Source: Mycolicibacterium sp. 018/SC-01/001
GTDB lineage: Bacteria; Actinomycetota; Actinomycetes; Mycobacteriales; Mycobacteriaceae
Length of the DNA: 41,682 nucleotides
Reading direction: 5' to 3'
Assembly: GCF_007096635.1 (NCBI RefSeq)
Contig: NZ_VKAA01000033.1
Span: 1-41,682, forward strand
The notes under the pieces were generated by a model. It saw only the letters and a program-made list of their open reading frames with translations, was not told where the DNA came from and did not search any database. Below, piece after piece: positions 8,432 to 17,181 of this stretch. Made by a program: the position numbers and the translations under genes. Position 1 is the first letter of the stretch. The number at the start of each line of letters is the position of its first letter.

Positions 8432-9433
8432 ATGTTCCGCCTGGCCGCCGTCGTCGTCGCGACGGCGGCGTTGGCGTTCTCGGCGGTGGTGGCGCCGCCG
8501 CACAGCTACGCGGCTACGGACGGGTGCGTGCTGATCGACACCGATTTCGACATCGACGACATGATGTCGATCCCGATGGTCGTCGGGAACCGCCACGTCG
8601 CTGCCGTTGTCACCACTGAGGGATTCACGACGCCGGAATTGGGCGCGTCGGCGACCAGTCGGCTGCTGGCCGAACCCGGGCAACGTGCGATCCCCGTGAT
8701 CGTGGGCGCCGGCGTTCATCGCTCCGAATCCGACATCGCTTCCAGCTTCGGTGATTTCGTGCTGACGTTCCGCGAGTTGATGAGTCGGCTCAACGACTTC
8801 CTGCCCACCCCGCTGCCGCCGACGCCGCGGGCGGACGACTATGTGCCGCGGGTCTCGGACGCGGTCGCGGGCTGCCACAGCGTCGACGTGCTGCTTCTCG
8901 GCGCCTTCACGTCGTTCGTGGACTACGGGCCGGCGATCAGATCGAAGATCGGCCGTGTGGTCATCTCGGGTCGTCCCGTGAACGCCGACAGCGATCTCGA
9001 AGCCGTCGAATCCTTCAACTGCAGCTACGACAGACGTTCGTGCGCAACGGTTTTCGACGAACAGCTGCCCGGGCTGGCGCACAGCTTCGTCGACGTGCCG
9101 CGGAGTGACTGCGATCTCACGCCCAACCGTGCCGGGTGCAGCGGCACCGTCTATGGTCCGACCCTGGACATGGCCAGATCGTTGGGGCCCGCTGGTCTGC
9201 CGAACACTCTCGAGCAGATCATGCTCAACCATCCGAATTCGTGGGCCATCGACACCTGGGAGAACTCCGGCTACGGCGGACGGTCGCTGTTCTGGGACCA
9301 ATCGGCAGCACTCGAACTGCTCGCACCCGAGCTGTTCCGCGACGTCGGCCCGTATCGGGAAACGACGCTGAGCCCGGCGGACTTCCAGCGCACGTGGACC
9401 GAATACACCAACCGTGCGGCGTCGTTCGCCTAG
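8432..9433 (+). CDS. Secreted nucleoside-hydrolase-like protein
   Basis: 333 residues. A signal peptide (about 1-27, ending HSYAA) leads directly into LIDTDFDIDDMMS. This matches the calcium-binding DTDxxxDD motif of inosine-uridine nucleoside hydrolases, with acidic residues at D36, D38, D42 and D43. The middle (DAVAGCHSVDVLLLGAFTSF) resembles the family's second core region. Several Cys pairs (for example in FNCSYDRRSCA) suggest disulphides outside the membrane. The family cleaves the N-glycosidic bond of nucleosides; the substrate here is uncertain because the rest is divergent. It starts 5 bases after the etfD stop, so the two are probably co-transcribed, though no shared pathway is evident. 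Purine or pyrimidine salvage from the periplasm is a reasonable guess. Confidence 0.7.
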   Translation: MFRLAAVVVATAALAFSAVVAPPHSYAATDGCVLIDTDFDIDDMMSIPMVVGNRHVAAVVTTEGFTTPELGASATSRLLAEPGQRAIPVIVGAGVHRSESDIASSFGDFVLTFRELMSRLNDFLPTPLPPTPRADDYVPRVSDAVAGCHSVDVLLLGAFTSFVDYGPAIRSKIGRVVISGRPVNADSDLEAVESFNCSYDRRSCATVFDEQLPGLAHSFVDVPRSDCDLTPNRAGCSGTVYGPTLDMARSLGPAGLPNTLEQIMLNHPNSWAIDTWENSGYGGRSLFWDQSAALELLAPELFRDVGPYRETTLSPADFQRTWTEYTNRAASFA

Positions 9434-9482
9434 CGGAACATCATCAGAAATCCCCTGGACAGAGCGTGGGAGGATCGAACGC

Positions 9483-10751
9483 ATGAGTACGCATCAGGTG
9501 CCGTGGCAGACCGGGACGGGCCAGCACACGCGTCAACGGGTGTTCCAGCAGTCCAGCAAGCTGCAGGACGTCCTCTACGAGATCCGCGGACCCGTCCACG
9601 AACACGCCGCGCGGCTGGAGTCCGAGGGCCACCGCATCCTCAAGCTCAACATCGGCAATCCGGCCCCGTTCGGCTTCGAGGCCCCCGATGTCATCATGCG
9701 TGACATCATCGCCGCGCTCCCCTACGCGCAGGGCTACTCGGATTCCAAGGGCATCGTCAGCGCCCGGCGTGCGGTCTTCACCCGCTACGAGCTCGTCGAC
9801 GGGTTCCCCCGCTTCGACATCGACGACGTGTTCCTCGGCAACGGCGCCTCAGAGCTCATCCAGATGGTGTTGCAGGCGCTGCTCGACAACGGCGACCAGG
9901 TGCTGATCCCCGCGCCGGACTACCCGCTGTGGACCGCGTGCACGTCGCTGGCGGGCGGCACCCCGGTGCACTACCTGTGCGACGAGACCCAAGGCTGGAA
10001 TCCCGACGTCGCCGACCTCGAATCGAAGATCACCGACCGCACCAAGGCGATCGTCGTCATCAACCCCAACAACCCGACGGGAGCGGTCTACAGCCGCGAG
10101 ACGCTCGAGCAGATCGCCGACTTGGCGCGCAAGCACCAGCTGCTGCTGCTCTCGGACGAGATCTACGACAAGATCCTCTACGACGACGCCAAGCACATCT
10201 CGATGGCGTCGGTGGCGCCCGACGTGCTGACGCTGACGTTCAACGGGTTGTCGAAGGCGTACCGCGTCGCGGGCTACCGGTCAGGCTGGTTGGTCATCAC
10301 CGGCCCCAAGGAGAACGCCGGTAGCTTCATCGAGGGCATCAGCCTGCTGGCCAACATGCGGCTGTGCCCGAATGTGCCTGCCCAACATGCCATTCAGGTA
10401 GCCCTGGGCGGACATCAGAGCATCGACGACCTCGTGCTGCCGGGCGGGCGACTGCTCGAGCAGAGGGACGTGGCGTGGGGCAAGCTCAACGACATCCCCG
10501 GCGTCTCCTGCGTGAAGCCGCAGGGCGCACTGTATGCCTTCCCACGGCTGGATCCCGAGGTATACGAGATCCACGATGACGAGCAGCTGGTGCTCGATCT
10601 GCTGCTCCAGGAGAAGATCCTCGTCGTGCAGGGCACCGGATTCAATTGGCCCACACCCGATCACCTGCGCATCGTAACGCTACCGTGGGCACGCGATCTG
10701 TCCAACGCCATCGAGCGGCTGGGCAACTTCCTGGTCAGCTATCGGCAGTGA
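9483..10751 (+). CDS. aspC: Aspartate/alanine-type aminotransferase
   Basis: 422 residues, a class I PLP aminotransferase. LNIGNPAPFGF near the N-terminus, the NPNNPTG block, the LLSDEIYDKILYD loop and the Schiff-base lysine K258 in GLSKAYRVAGYRSGW are all present. It matches Rv0337c, annotated aspC and related to the alanine-forming AlaA group, so transamination between pyruvate or oxaloacetate and glutamate in the cytoplasm is expected. The ATG was chosen for GGGAGG 9 bases upstream; an in-frame extension to 9414 would run into the previous gene. Gene order etfD - hydrolase - aspC follows the M. tuberculosis Rv0338c-Rv0337c pair. The last 17 bases overlap the end of the convergent gene. Confidence 0.88.
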   Translation: MSTHQVPWQTGTGQHTRQRVFQQSSKLQDVLYEIRGPVHEHAARLESEGHRILKLNIGNPAPFGFEAPDVIMRDIIAALPYAQGYSDSKGIVSARRAVFTRYELVDGFPRFDIDDVFLGNGASELIQMVLQALLDNGDQVLIPAPDYPLWTACTSLAGGTPVHYLCDETQGWNPDVADLESKITDRTKAIVVINPNNPTGAVYSRETLEQIADLARKHQLLLLSDEIYDKILYDDAKHISMASVAPDVLTLTFNGLSKAYRVAGYRSGWLVITGPKENAGSFIEGISLLANMRLCPNVPAQHAIQVALGGHQSIDDLVLPGGRLLEQRDVAWGKLNDIPGVSCVKPQGALYAFPRLDPEVYEIHDDEQLVLDLLLQEKILVVQGTGFNWPTPDHLRIVTLPWARDLSNAIERLGNFLVSYRQ

Positions 10752-11406
10752 CCGGGCCCAGGACGCCGCGCTCACTCAGCGTCGACGCCCACCGTCCCGT
10801 CTCCGCCCTGATCTCACGGCTGAACGTCGTCCACCGCTCCTGATGGCCGAAGCAGTCCCGCAGTGTCGCAACATAAGTGGTCAACGTCTCGATGTCGTCG
10901 ATCGCGGCGAGATAGCAGCACGTGGTCTCGTATGCGATGAGTAGGTTGTTGTCGACCGCGTAACGCACCAATGCCGCTGTGGTGTCGACCCGTTCGAGCG
11001 CATCCAGCAGTAGGTCCAGCCCCTGACACAGCTGCGCGGTGAACACCGTCATGTCGGTGTCGGGGCGCAACCGCAACTCGTAGGGCAACTCGGGAACCAG
11101 TGATTCCCAGCGACGGCTCAGCAGGTACCGATTCGCTCGCGTTCTGACCCGCCCCTGCTCCGCGCACGCCGCATCGACCTCCGCCGATGCCACCCTGACG
11201 TTGACGAAGAAACCGTGCCACCGCACAGATCCGTTGTGCCAGTTCTCCTGGAAGTCGATCACATCGTCGAGCGCTCCCCGATGGCGGCGGAACTCGTGCT
11301 CGATCCGCACGAAACCCCGCGCGCCGAGAAACTGCGCAACCGCCGTCGACAGCATCGACCCGTAGGCCCGCTTCATCGCCGCCGTCTCATCGTCCCGTGT
11401 GGCCAT
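10735..11406 (-). CDS. DUF4304-like hypothetical protein
   Basis: 223 residues. The stretch from about 12 to 75 (MKRAYGSMLSTAVAQFLGARGF ... VIDFQENWHNGSVRWHGFFVNVRV) looks like the DUF4304 pattern: an N-terminal helix, GF turn, then strands carrying a Q and a W/FFVN block. The rest is helical with no motif I recognise. There is no signal peptide, so it is likely cytoplasmic. The ATG at 11406 has AGGGGG 4 bases upstream; an internal Met follows 11 codons on. It converges on aspC with a 17-base overlap of coding ends and diverges from the YibE/F gene. Function unknown. Confidence 0.6.
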   Translation of the reverse strand: MATRDDETAAMKRAYGSMLSTAVAQFLGARGFVRIEHEFRRHRGALDDVIDFQENWHNGSVRWHGFFVNVRVASAEVDAACAEQGRVRTRANRYLLSRRWESLVPELPYELRLRPDTDMTVFTAQLCQGLDLLLDALERVDTTAALVRYAVDNNLLIAYETTCCYLAAIDDIETLTTYVATLRDCFGHQERWTTFSREIRAETGRWASTLSERGVLGPVTADS

Positions 11407-11521
11407 GTCCCCCCTGTCAGATCCGATGACAGAAACACTAAAGCCGTCGAATGGGGTCGCTCCGCAGCAATTTCTCTGGTGGGCGGAGCTACCCACCAGC
11501 TGGGCCACCTACGCTGTCGGA

Positions 11522-12754
11522 GTGGCGCACTCGCATTCCCATTCGCACTCGCTGGGCGGTCCGTCACCACTGGGTCCGTTGGCTGCCAAGATCGTCGTCG
11601 CACTGCTCGGCCTCTGTGCCGTGGCGGTGGCGATCGGCGTGGTGCTGCTGTGGCCCAGCAGCCAGAAGGCCGACATCCCGCTGCCGTTTCAGAACTCCTC
11701 GGGCGGTGCCGTCACCACCGAGGCCGGCCACGTCGTGTCCAGCACGACCGCGACCTGCGGCAGCCCGTCGGCCGGCGCCGTGCTCACCTCCGATCCGATC
11801 CCGGCGCCCGGTGATGGCGCGCAGTGTGTGCAGACGCTGGTCGACATCGACTCCGGGCCCAACCAGGGTGCGACCACGCTGCTCGAGTTCAGCGGCGGCC
11901 CCGGGCAACCTCACCTGGCCGTCGGCGACCACATCCGCGTCACCCGTCAGGTCGACGACGCGGGCGCCACGAGCTACGCGTTCTACGACTACGAGCGGAC
12001 GTGGCCCCTGACCGTGCTGGCCGCGGCCTTCGCCGTGGTGATCGTCGCGGTCGCGGGTTGGCGTGGGTTGCGTGCACTGGTCGGCATCGTGATCGCGTTC
12101 GGCGTGCTGGTGATCTTCCTGTTGCCGGCATTACGGGACGGTGCGCCTGCGGTTCCGGTCGCGGTGGTGGCGTCGGCGGCGATCCTGTTCGCGGTCATCT
12201 ATCTCGCGCACGGAGTCAGTCTGCGCACGAGCGCGGCGCTGCTGGGGACGCTGACCTCACTGCTGTTGGCCGCGCTACTGTCCTGGGCGGCAATCGAATT
12301 CGCCCACCTGACGGGGTTGTCGGAGGACCAGAACAACGAGGTAGCCGCGTACCTGGGCAACGTGTCGATCACCGGACTGCTGTTGGCCGGCTTCATCATC
12401 GGCTCACTCGGCGTGCTCAACGACGTCACGATCACCCAGGCGTCGGCCGTCTTCGAACTGGCCGGCGTCGAATCCGCCGGTAGGCGAGCCGTTTTCGTCG
12501 GCGCGATGCGGGTGGGCCGTGATCACATCGCCAGCACGGTCTACACGCTGGTGCTCGCCTACGCCGGCAGTGCGCTGCCGCTGCTGCTGTTGTTCAGCGT
12601 GGCCAATCGCTCACTGGGGGACGTGCTGACCAGTGAGAGCGTGGCGATCGAGATCGCCCGATCGGCGGTCGGCGGCATCGCACTGGCCCTGTCGGTGCCG
12701 CTGACGACGGGCATCGCCGCGGTGCTGGCGACGCCGCGCGGCGCCTCGGCCTAG
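11522..12754 (+). CDS. YibE/F family multipass membrane protein
   Basis: 410 residues from GTG 11522. Longer in-frame starts exist (ATG 11426, GTG 11399), but they add a poor N-terminus and would overlap the divergent gene; this GTG gives the His-rich AHSHSHSHS start typical of actinobacterial YibE proteins. One membrane segment (about 22-44) precedes an outside domain of about 110 residues with two Cys. Seven more membrane helices follow from about residue 160, with GSLGVLNDVTITQ in the conserved YibE/F block. The family is an uncharacterised membrane protein group. The His-Ser repeat could bind metal, which is only a suggestion. Its TAG stop interlocks with the stop of the convergent gene in CTAG at 12751-12754. 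Confidence 0.8.
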   Translation: MAHSHSHSHSLGGPSPLGPLAAKIVVALLGLCAVAVAIGVVLLWPSSQKADIPLPFQNSSGGAVTTEAGHVVSSTTATCGSPSAGAVLTSDPIPAPGDGAQCVQTLVDIDSGPNQGATTLLEFSGGPGQPHLAVGDHIRVTRQVDDAGATSYAFYDYERTWPLTVLAAAFAVVIVAVAGWRGLRALVGIVIAFGVLVIFLLPALRDGAPAVPVAVVASAAILFAVIYLAHGVSLRTSAALLGTLTSLLLAALLSWAAIEFAHLTGLSEDQNNEVAAYLGNVSITGLLLAGFIIGSLGVLNDVTITQASAVFELAGVESAGRRAVFVGAMRVGRDHIASTVYTLVLAYAGSALPLLLLFSVANRSLGDVLTSESVAIEIARSAVGGIALALSVPLTTGIAAVLATPRGASA

Positions 12755-14895
12755 ACGGTGCTCACGGTCCGCACGACGGTGAAGCCGTCGGCGGTGGATG
12801 TGGTGACGTACATCGTGCCGTCAGGGGCGATGACCGGGAGGAACGCCGGAGGCGTCCCGTCGAGGTCGAGCACCTCGGTCACCCCGGTCGTGGTGAACGC
12901 GTACACGGCCGGGTCGGCGGGGTCGTCACTCGCGACGTAGCCGGTGCCATCGGACCCGAACACCAGAGTCTGCACGGGGTAGGTCGGGTACGCCGTGGTC
13001 ACGGCGTGCGGCAATGTCTGTGTCACCCCGGTCAATCCGGTGGAGTCGAAGCCGACGATCTGCACGCCGAAGGAAGGATCGTTGCGCAGGACCAGGTATC
13101 CGCTGCCGTCCGGCGCGAACTGCACGTCGGCGATGTTGTCGAGCGCCGGGCCCCTCACGGCGGGGGAGAAGCTGTCGTTCGACAGTGTCAGCAGGATCTG
13201 ACCGGTGGCGGCGCCACCGAGTTCTTTGACCTGATTGATCTGATAGGCCGCGCCGTCCGGACCGAAGAACACGGTGCCCGGCACAGTGCCTGCGGGCAGC
13301 GCGATGGTGCGGTTGACCGATCCGTCCGGATTCAGCACCGAAAGGTAATTCGCGCCGTCCGCGGTATAGGTGACGTAGCCGAGGTCGTCGGACTGTTCTC
13401 CGGCCCCGAGTATTCGGTTGGAGCCCTGCAAGAACGGCGCAGTGCCCGGCAGATCCACGGTGCTGCGCGTACGCCCGTCCGGGCTGATGACGACCACCGG
13501 GGTGCTGGCCGGGTCTCTGACCACCGCGTAGATCGTGCCTTCAGCAGTCACCTGGAAGCTGCGCAGTCGCCCTTCGATGATGCGCGGATCGGCGATGGCG
13601 GTCGGGTAGATCTTGTAGATGTAGGTCGTGCCGTCACCGTTGTCGCTGTTGCCGGGGTAGGTGAATGTCTCGAGGAACACTCCGTCACTTTTGACGATGA
13701 CGCGGCCGGGTAGCCCGGTGAGGGTGCGCGTGGTGCTCTCGACGCCGCGGAAGGTGTAGAGCTGAGTCGTCTTGCCGCCGAACAACGTCTGGACTCCGAC
13801 GGGAAGGTAGGCGTACCCGTCCTCGCCGATGGTCGGCGCGGCTACGCTGCCGCGGCCCGGCAGCACGATCGTCTTGGTCTTCCCGTCCGCCCCGAATGCG
13901 TGCACAGTCCGGATACCGAACTGGCTGGCCACCAGGTACGCGCTGCCTCCGCCTCCGAAGGCCACGCTCGAGTTCGGTGCGAACGTCCGCACCGTGTTGG
14001 TCCCAGAGATGCGGACCGTGCGGTAGTCGATGTTGCCGATGGGACTGAAGATGAAGGGGATGTTGGTGTCGAAGTAGAGCGAACCGTCGGAGCCCACCTG
14101 CGGGCTTCCGCTGACGAATCCGGCAACCGTTGCGATCTTCGTGACCTCGCCCTGACTGTTCACCGACCACAGCGTCGAGCGGGTGGCGCGGTCGTTCGTC
14201 GTGATGACCACCAGGGAGCCGTCCGGCCTGGCGACCGAACTCGACGAGCCCGGCTTGCCTGCGATCGCATCGCTGGTCGTGACGACGTGACCGTCGCTGT
14301 CGACGACGCTGACGCGGATTCCGTTTGCGTCGCGCGTGACCTGATAAATGGTGCCCGTCGAGCCGACGACCACGGGTCCCTGTGGTGTGCCGCGAATCTC
14401 GGTGTCGGCGGGATCTGCTGCAGCGCTCGTCTGTATCGCGCTCGAGCTAGCTGCCGCTGCCGCTCTGTCGGCCCGTCGCTCCTCCGCCTGCTGGCGGACG
14501 GTCGCGAGCATCGTCAAGAGCATCGGCGCGGCCGCGGGCGGTTCTGAGTCGTCGTCCCGCGGTGTTTCGGTCCGCGGCGTGAACAGGGGCTTGACCAGCC
14601 GGCCCTTGGCGGGCGCCTCTGCGTCGGAGTCCTGATCCGCCGACGAGACAACCGGTTTCGCCACGTCGGTGTCGGTGTCCTTGGTTGACGTGGCCCGCTT
14701 CGAACCTCGCGGACGCTTCGTGACCGATCTGTCAGCCCGCGTGTCCGTCGACGCCTTCGACGCGGCGGCGGGCGCACTCACCGACGGGGCGTCGTCGGTG
14801 TCCGCCCACGCAACGGTCGGCACCGCCGCGATCGCCGATCCGATCCCCAGCGCCACCGCCAATCCCCCGACGCGACCGACGTACTTCTCCAACAT
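12751..14895 (-). CDS. Secreted beta-propeller-like protein, copy 1
   Basis: 714 residues. A signal peptide (about 1-31: GRVGGLAVALGIGSAIA, cleavage after AWA) is followed by a low-complexity Ser/Thr/Lys/Asp linker to about 165. The rest contains repeated strands of the type GxDGxxYxxx, GPVVVGSTGTIYQVT and SPDGRTRSTV, spaced 40-50 residues apart. That is the pattern of PQQ-like/WD-like beta-propellers. No catalytic motif is visible, so binding or scaffolding on the cell surface is likely. GGAG lies 9 bases before the ATG. It follows its paralogue by 35 bases and is probably co-transcribed with it. Confidence 0.75.
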   Translation of the reverse strand: MLEKYVGRVGGLAVALGIGSAIAAVPTVAWADTDDAPSVSAPAAASKASTDTRADRSVTKRPRGSKRATSTKDTDTDVAKPVVSSADQDSDAEAPAKGRLVKPLFTPRTETPRDDDSEPPAAAPMLLTMLATVRQQAEERRADRAAAAASSSAIQTSAAADPADTEIRGTPQGPVVVGSTGTIYQVTRDANGIRVSVVDSDGHVVTTSDAIAGKPGSSSSVARPDGSLVVITTNDRATRSTLWSVNSQGEVTKIATVAGFVSGSPQVGSDGSLYFDTNIPFIFSPIGNIDYRTVRISGTNTVRTFAPNSSVAFGGGGSAYLVASQFGIRTVHAFGADGKTKTIVLPGRGSVAAPTIGEDGYAYLPVGVQTLFGGKTTQLYTFRGVESTTRTLTGLPGRVIVKSDGVFLETFTYPGNSDNGDGTTYIYKIYPTAIADPRIIEGRLRSFQVTAEGTIYAVVRDPASTPVVVISPDGRTRSTVDLPGTAPFLQGSNRILGAGEQSDDLGYVTYTADGANYLSVLNPDGSVNRTIALPAGTVPGTVFFGPDGAAYQINQVKELGGAATGQILLTLSNDSFSPAVRGPALDNIADVQFAPDGSGYLVLRNDPSFGVQIVGFDSTGLTGVTQTLPHAVTTAYPTYPVQTLVFGSDGTGYVASDDPADPAVYAFTTTGVTEVLDLDGTPPAFLPVIAPDGTMYVTTSTADGFTVVRTVSTV
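14608..14882 (-). repeat. 275-bp near-identical block, copy 1
   Basis: This block and 16809-17083 match base for base at an offset of 2201, with only three differences that I can see. It covers the signal peptide and first linker of the two beta-propeller-like genes. Identity stops sharply on both sides, while the rest of the two genes is clearly diverged. Confidence 0.9.
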
Positions 14896-14930
14896 CTTGC
14901 GTGCTCCAATTATCCTGCGATGATTGATAT

Positions 14931-17099
14931 TCAGACTGACGTCGACGGCACGATGGTCCGCACGATGGTGAAGCCGTCGGAGGTGCCGGTGGTGACGTAC
15001 ACCGTGCCGTCGGGGCCGATGACGGGGCCGGATGCCGGTGGCGTGCCGACGAGATCGAGAACCTTGGTCACCCCGGTCTTCGTGAGCGCATACACCGCGG
15101 GGCCGCCGGGTTCGTCCGTGGCGAGGTAAGCGGTGCCGTCAGCAGCGAATGCGAGCGCCTGATCGGGACTGATCTTGTTGCTGAACTGGCGGCTGTCCAT
15201 GACTGTGAGAACCGTCCCCGTCAACCCGGACGCGTCGAAGCCGATGATCTTCACCCCGAGCCCAGAATCCGGACGCACCAACAGGTATCCGCTGCCATCG
15301 GGGCCGAATTGAATGCTACGCGAGGAGTCGTAATCCGACCCTGGGTTGAGAAGCGGCGAGAACGTGTCATTCGACAGCGACAACAGCACCTGGCTGGCGT
15401 AGGTGCTACCAGGATCCTGCGTGTAGTTCAGGAGGTACGCCGCTCCGTCCGGGCCGAAGAACACAGAGCCCGGCTTCGTACCGGCCGGAAGCTCGATGGT
15501 GCGATCGATGGAGCCGTCGCCGTTGAGCACCGCGAGGAATTTGGCGCCGTCGGATGTGTAGGTGAAGTAGCCGTGGTTGTCGGCCTGCTCGACGTCTCCC
15601 TCGGACACCGCCGGGTCGCCGAGCAGGTCGATGGTGGTCCGGCTGGTCCCATCGGGGCTGATGATGACGACCGGAAGGCCGTCAGGATCCTCGAGCAGCG
15701 CGTAGATCGTGCCGTCTGCCGCCACCTGCAGGCGTCTACCGTCGTAGATCTGCTTGAGGCGTCCCTCGATCAACCGCGGATCGGCGACGGCCGTCGGTGT
15801 GATCTTGTAGATGTACGTGTTCCCGTCGCCCAGATCGTTGGTGCCTGAGTACGTGTAGGTTTCGAGGTAGACACCGTCGTTCTTCACGACGTAGCTTCCG
15901 GGCACACCTGTCAGCGTCTGCTTGGCGATCTGCGTACCGCGCATCGTGTACAACCGAGTTGTCTTGCCGCCGAACAACGTCTGAACAGGAACGGGTAGGT
16001 AGAGATAGCCGTCCTCGCCGACGATCGGGGAACCGTATTGGATCTCACCCGGGAGGATGACCGTCTTGGTCGTGCCGTCCGCCCCGAACGCGCGCAACGT
16101 TCTCCCTGACCCGGTGGGCAGCAGGTAGACGCTGCCGTCAGGCGCCACGGTGACCCTTGTCTGCGGTGAGTACGTCCGCACGGTGTTGGTCGGCGAGATT
16201 CGGAATGTGCGGTAGCCGATGTTCCCGATGGGACTCAGGAAGAACGGGATGTTGGTGCTGAAGTAGAGCGATCCGTCGGCTCCGACCTTGGGTGCGTCGG
16301 CGAAGCCCCGGACCGTCGTGATCTTGGTGAGGTCGCCCTGCTCGTTCACCGACCACACGGTGGAGCGCGTTTTGCGCTCGTTGACCGTGATGACGACGAC
16401 CGACCCGTCGGGTCGGGCGATCGATGTCGACGTCGGTATCGGCGCATCGGAAAACGCGTCGCTGGTGGTGATCACGTGACCGTCCCGGTCGATGATGCTG
16501 ACCCGCGTTCCGTCCGCATCGGTGGTGACCTGATAGATCGTCCCGGTGGAGCCGACGACGACCGGCCCTTTCGGCACCCCGCGAATCTCCGTGTCGGCGG
16601 GATCAGCGTCGGCGGCGGCGCTGCCCTGTACGGCACTGGACGTCGCGGCCGCTGCTGCCCTGTCGGCCCGTCGCTCCTCGACGTGCTGGCGGGCAGTCGC
16701 GAGCATCGTCAACAGCAGAGGCGCCGCGACGGGCTCGGAATCGTCGTTCCGGTCGTCCTTCTGGGCAGCCGCCCGCGGGGTGAACAGGGGCGTGACCAGC
16801 CTGCGCCTGGCGGGCGCTTCTGCGTCGGAGTCCTGATCCACCGACGAGACAACCGGTTTCGCCACGTCGGTGTCGGTGTCCGTGGTTGACGTGGCCCGCT
16901 TCGAACCTCGCGGACGCTTCGTGACCGATCTGTCAGCCCGCGTGTCCGTCGACGCCTTCGACGCGGCGGCGGGCGCACTCACCGACGGGGCGTCGTCGGT
17001 GTCCGCCCACGCAACGGTCGGCACCGCCGCGATCGCCGATCCGATCCCCAGCGCCACCGCCAATCCCCCGACGCGACCGACGTGCTTGTCCCACCCCAT
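14931..17099 (-). CDS. Secreted beta-propeller-like protein, copy 2
   Basis: 722 residues, a paralogue of the next gene downstream with the same order: signal peptide ending AWA, charged Ser/Thr linker to about 170, then propeller-like repeats (SPDGTSRTTID, GADGSLYFST, GPDGAAYLLN). Over the first 90 or so residues the two proteins are almost identical, while the propeller parts clearly differ by many substitutions and small insertions. It is first in the leftward pair, so the promoter is probably in the 82 bases before its ATG, where a dyad lies at 17134-17152. Role unknown. Proteins of this type may bind envelope polymers or partner proteins. Confidence 0.75.
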   Translation of the reverse strand: MGWDKHVGRVGGLAVALGIGSAIAAVPTVAWADTDDAPSVSAPAAASKASTDTRADRSVTKRPRGSKRATSTTDTDTDVAKPVVSSVDQDSDAEAPARRRLVTPLFTPRAAAQKDDRNDDSEPVAAPLLLTMLATARQHVEERRADRAAAAATSSAVQGSAAADADPADTEIRGVPKGPVVVGSTGTIYQVTTDADGTRVSIIDRDGHVITTSDAFSDAPIPTSTSIARPDGSVVVITVNERKTRSTVWSVNEQGDLTKITTVRGFADAPKVGADGSLYFSTNIPFFLSPIGNIGYRTFRISPTNTVRTYSPQTRVTVAPDGSVYLLPTGSGRTLRAFGADGTTKTVILPGEIQYGSPIVGEDGYLYLPVPVQTLFGGKTTRLYTMRGTQIAKQTLTGVPGSYVVKNDGVYLETYTYSGTNDLGDGNTYIYKITPTAVADPRLIEGRLKQIYDGRRLQVAADGTIYALLEDPDGLPVVIISPDGTSRTTIDLLGDPAVSEGDVEQADNHGYFTYTSDGAKFLAVLNGDGSIDRTIELPAGTKPGSVFFGPDGAAYLLNYTQDPGSTYASQVLLSLSNDTFSPLLNPGSDYDSSRSIQFGPDGSGYLLVRPDSGLGVKIIGFDASGLTGTVLTVMDSRQFSNKISPDQALAFAADGTAYLATDEPGGPAVYALTKTGVTKVLDLVGTPPASGPVIGPDGTVYVTTGTSDGFTIVRTIVPSTSV
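16809..17083 (-). repeat. 275-bp near-identical block, copy 2
   Basis: Direct-repeat partner of 14608-14882. Recombination between the copies would delete 2201 bases and leave one fused, in-frame gene, because the offset does not disturb the shared coding frame at the 5' ends. Confidence 0.9.
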
Positions 17100-17133
17100 G
17101 CGTCCCCCTCGCCGTCGAATGTGACAGCAAAGT

Positions 17134-17152
17134 TACGGCCCATACAGCCGTA
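17134..17152. promoter_or_regulatory. Dyad TACGGC-N7-GCCGTA before the propeller genes
   Basis: A perfect 6-bp inverted repeat with a 7-base spacer lies about 35 bases upstream of the copy 2 start, inside an AT-richer stretch (TATTGCAATAACCAATG). Position suits an operator or promoter element for the propeller pair. No regulator can be named. Confidence 0.4.
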
Positions 17153-17181
17153 TTGCAATAACCAATGTGTCGCGAGTCGGC

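Noticed and set aside
7319..9484. Open frame of about 720 codons on the minus strand opposite etfD and the nucleoside-hydrolase gene
   Set aside because: It runs antisense to two convincing genes; its Ala/Pro/Gly composition mirrors the repeat tail on the other strand. A high-GC shadow frame.
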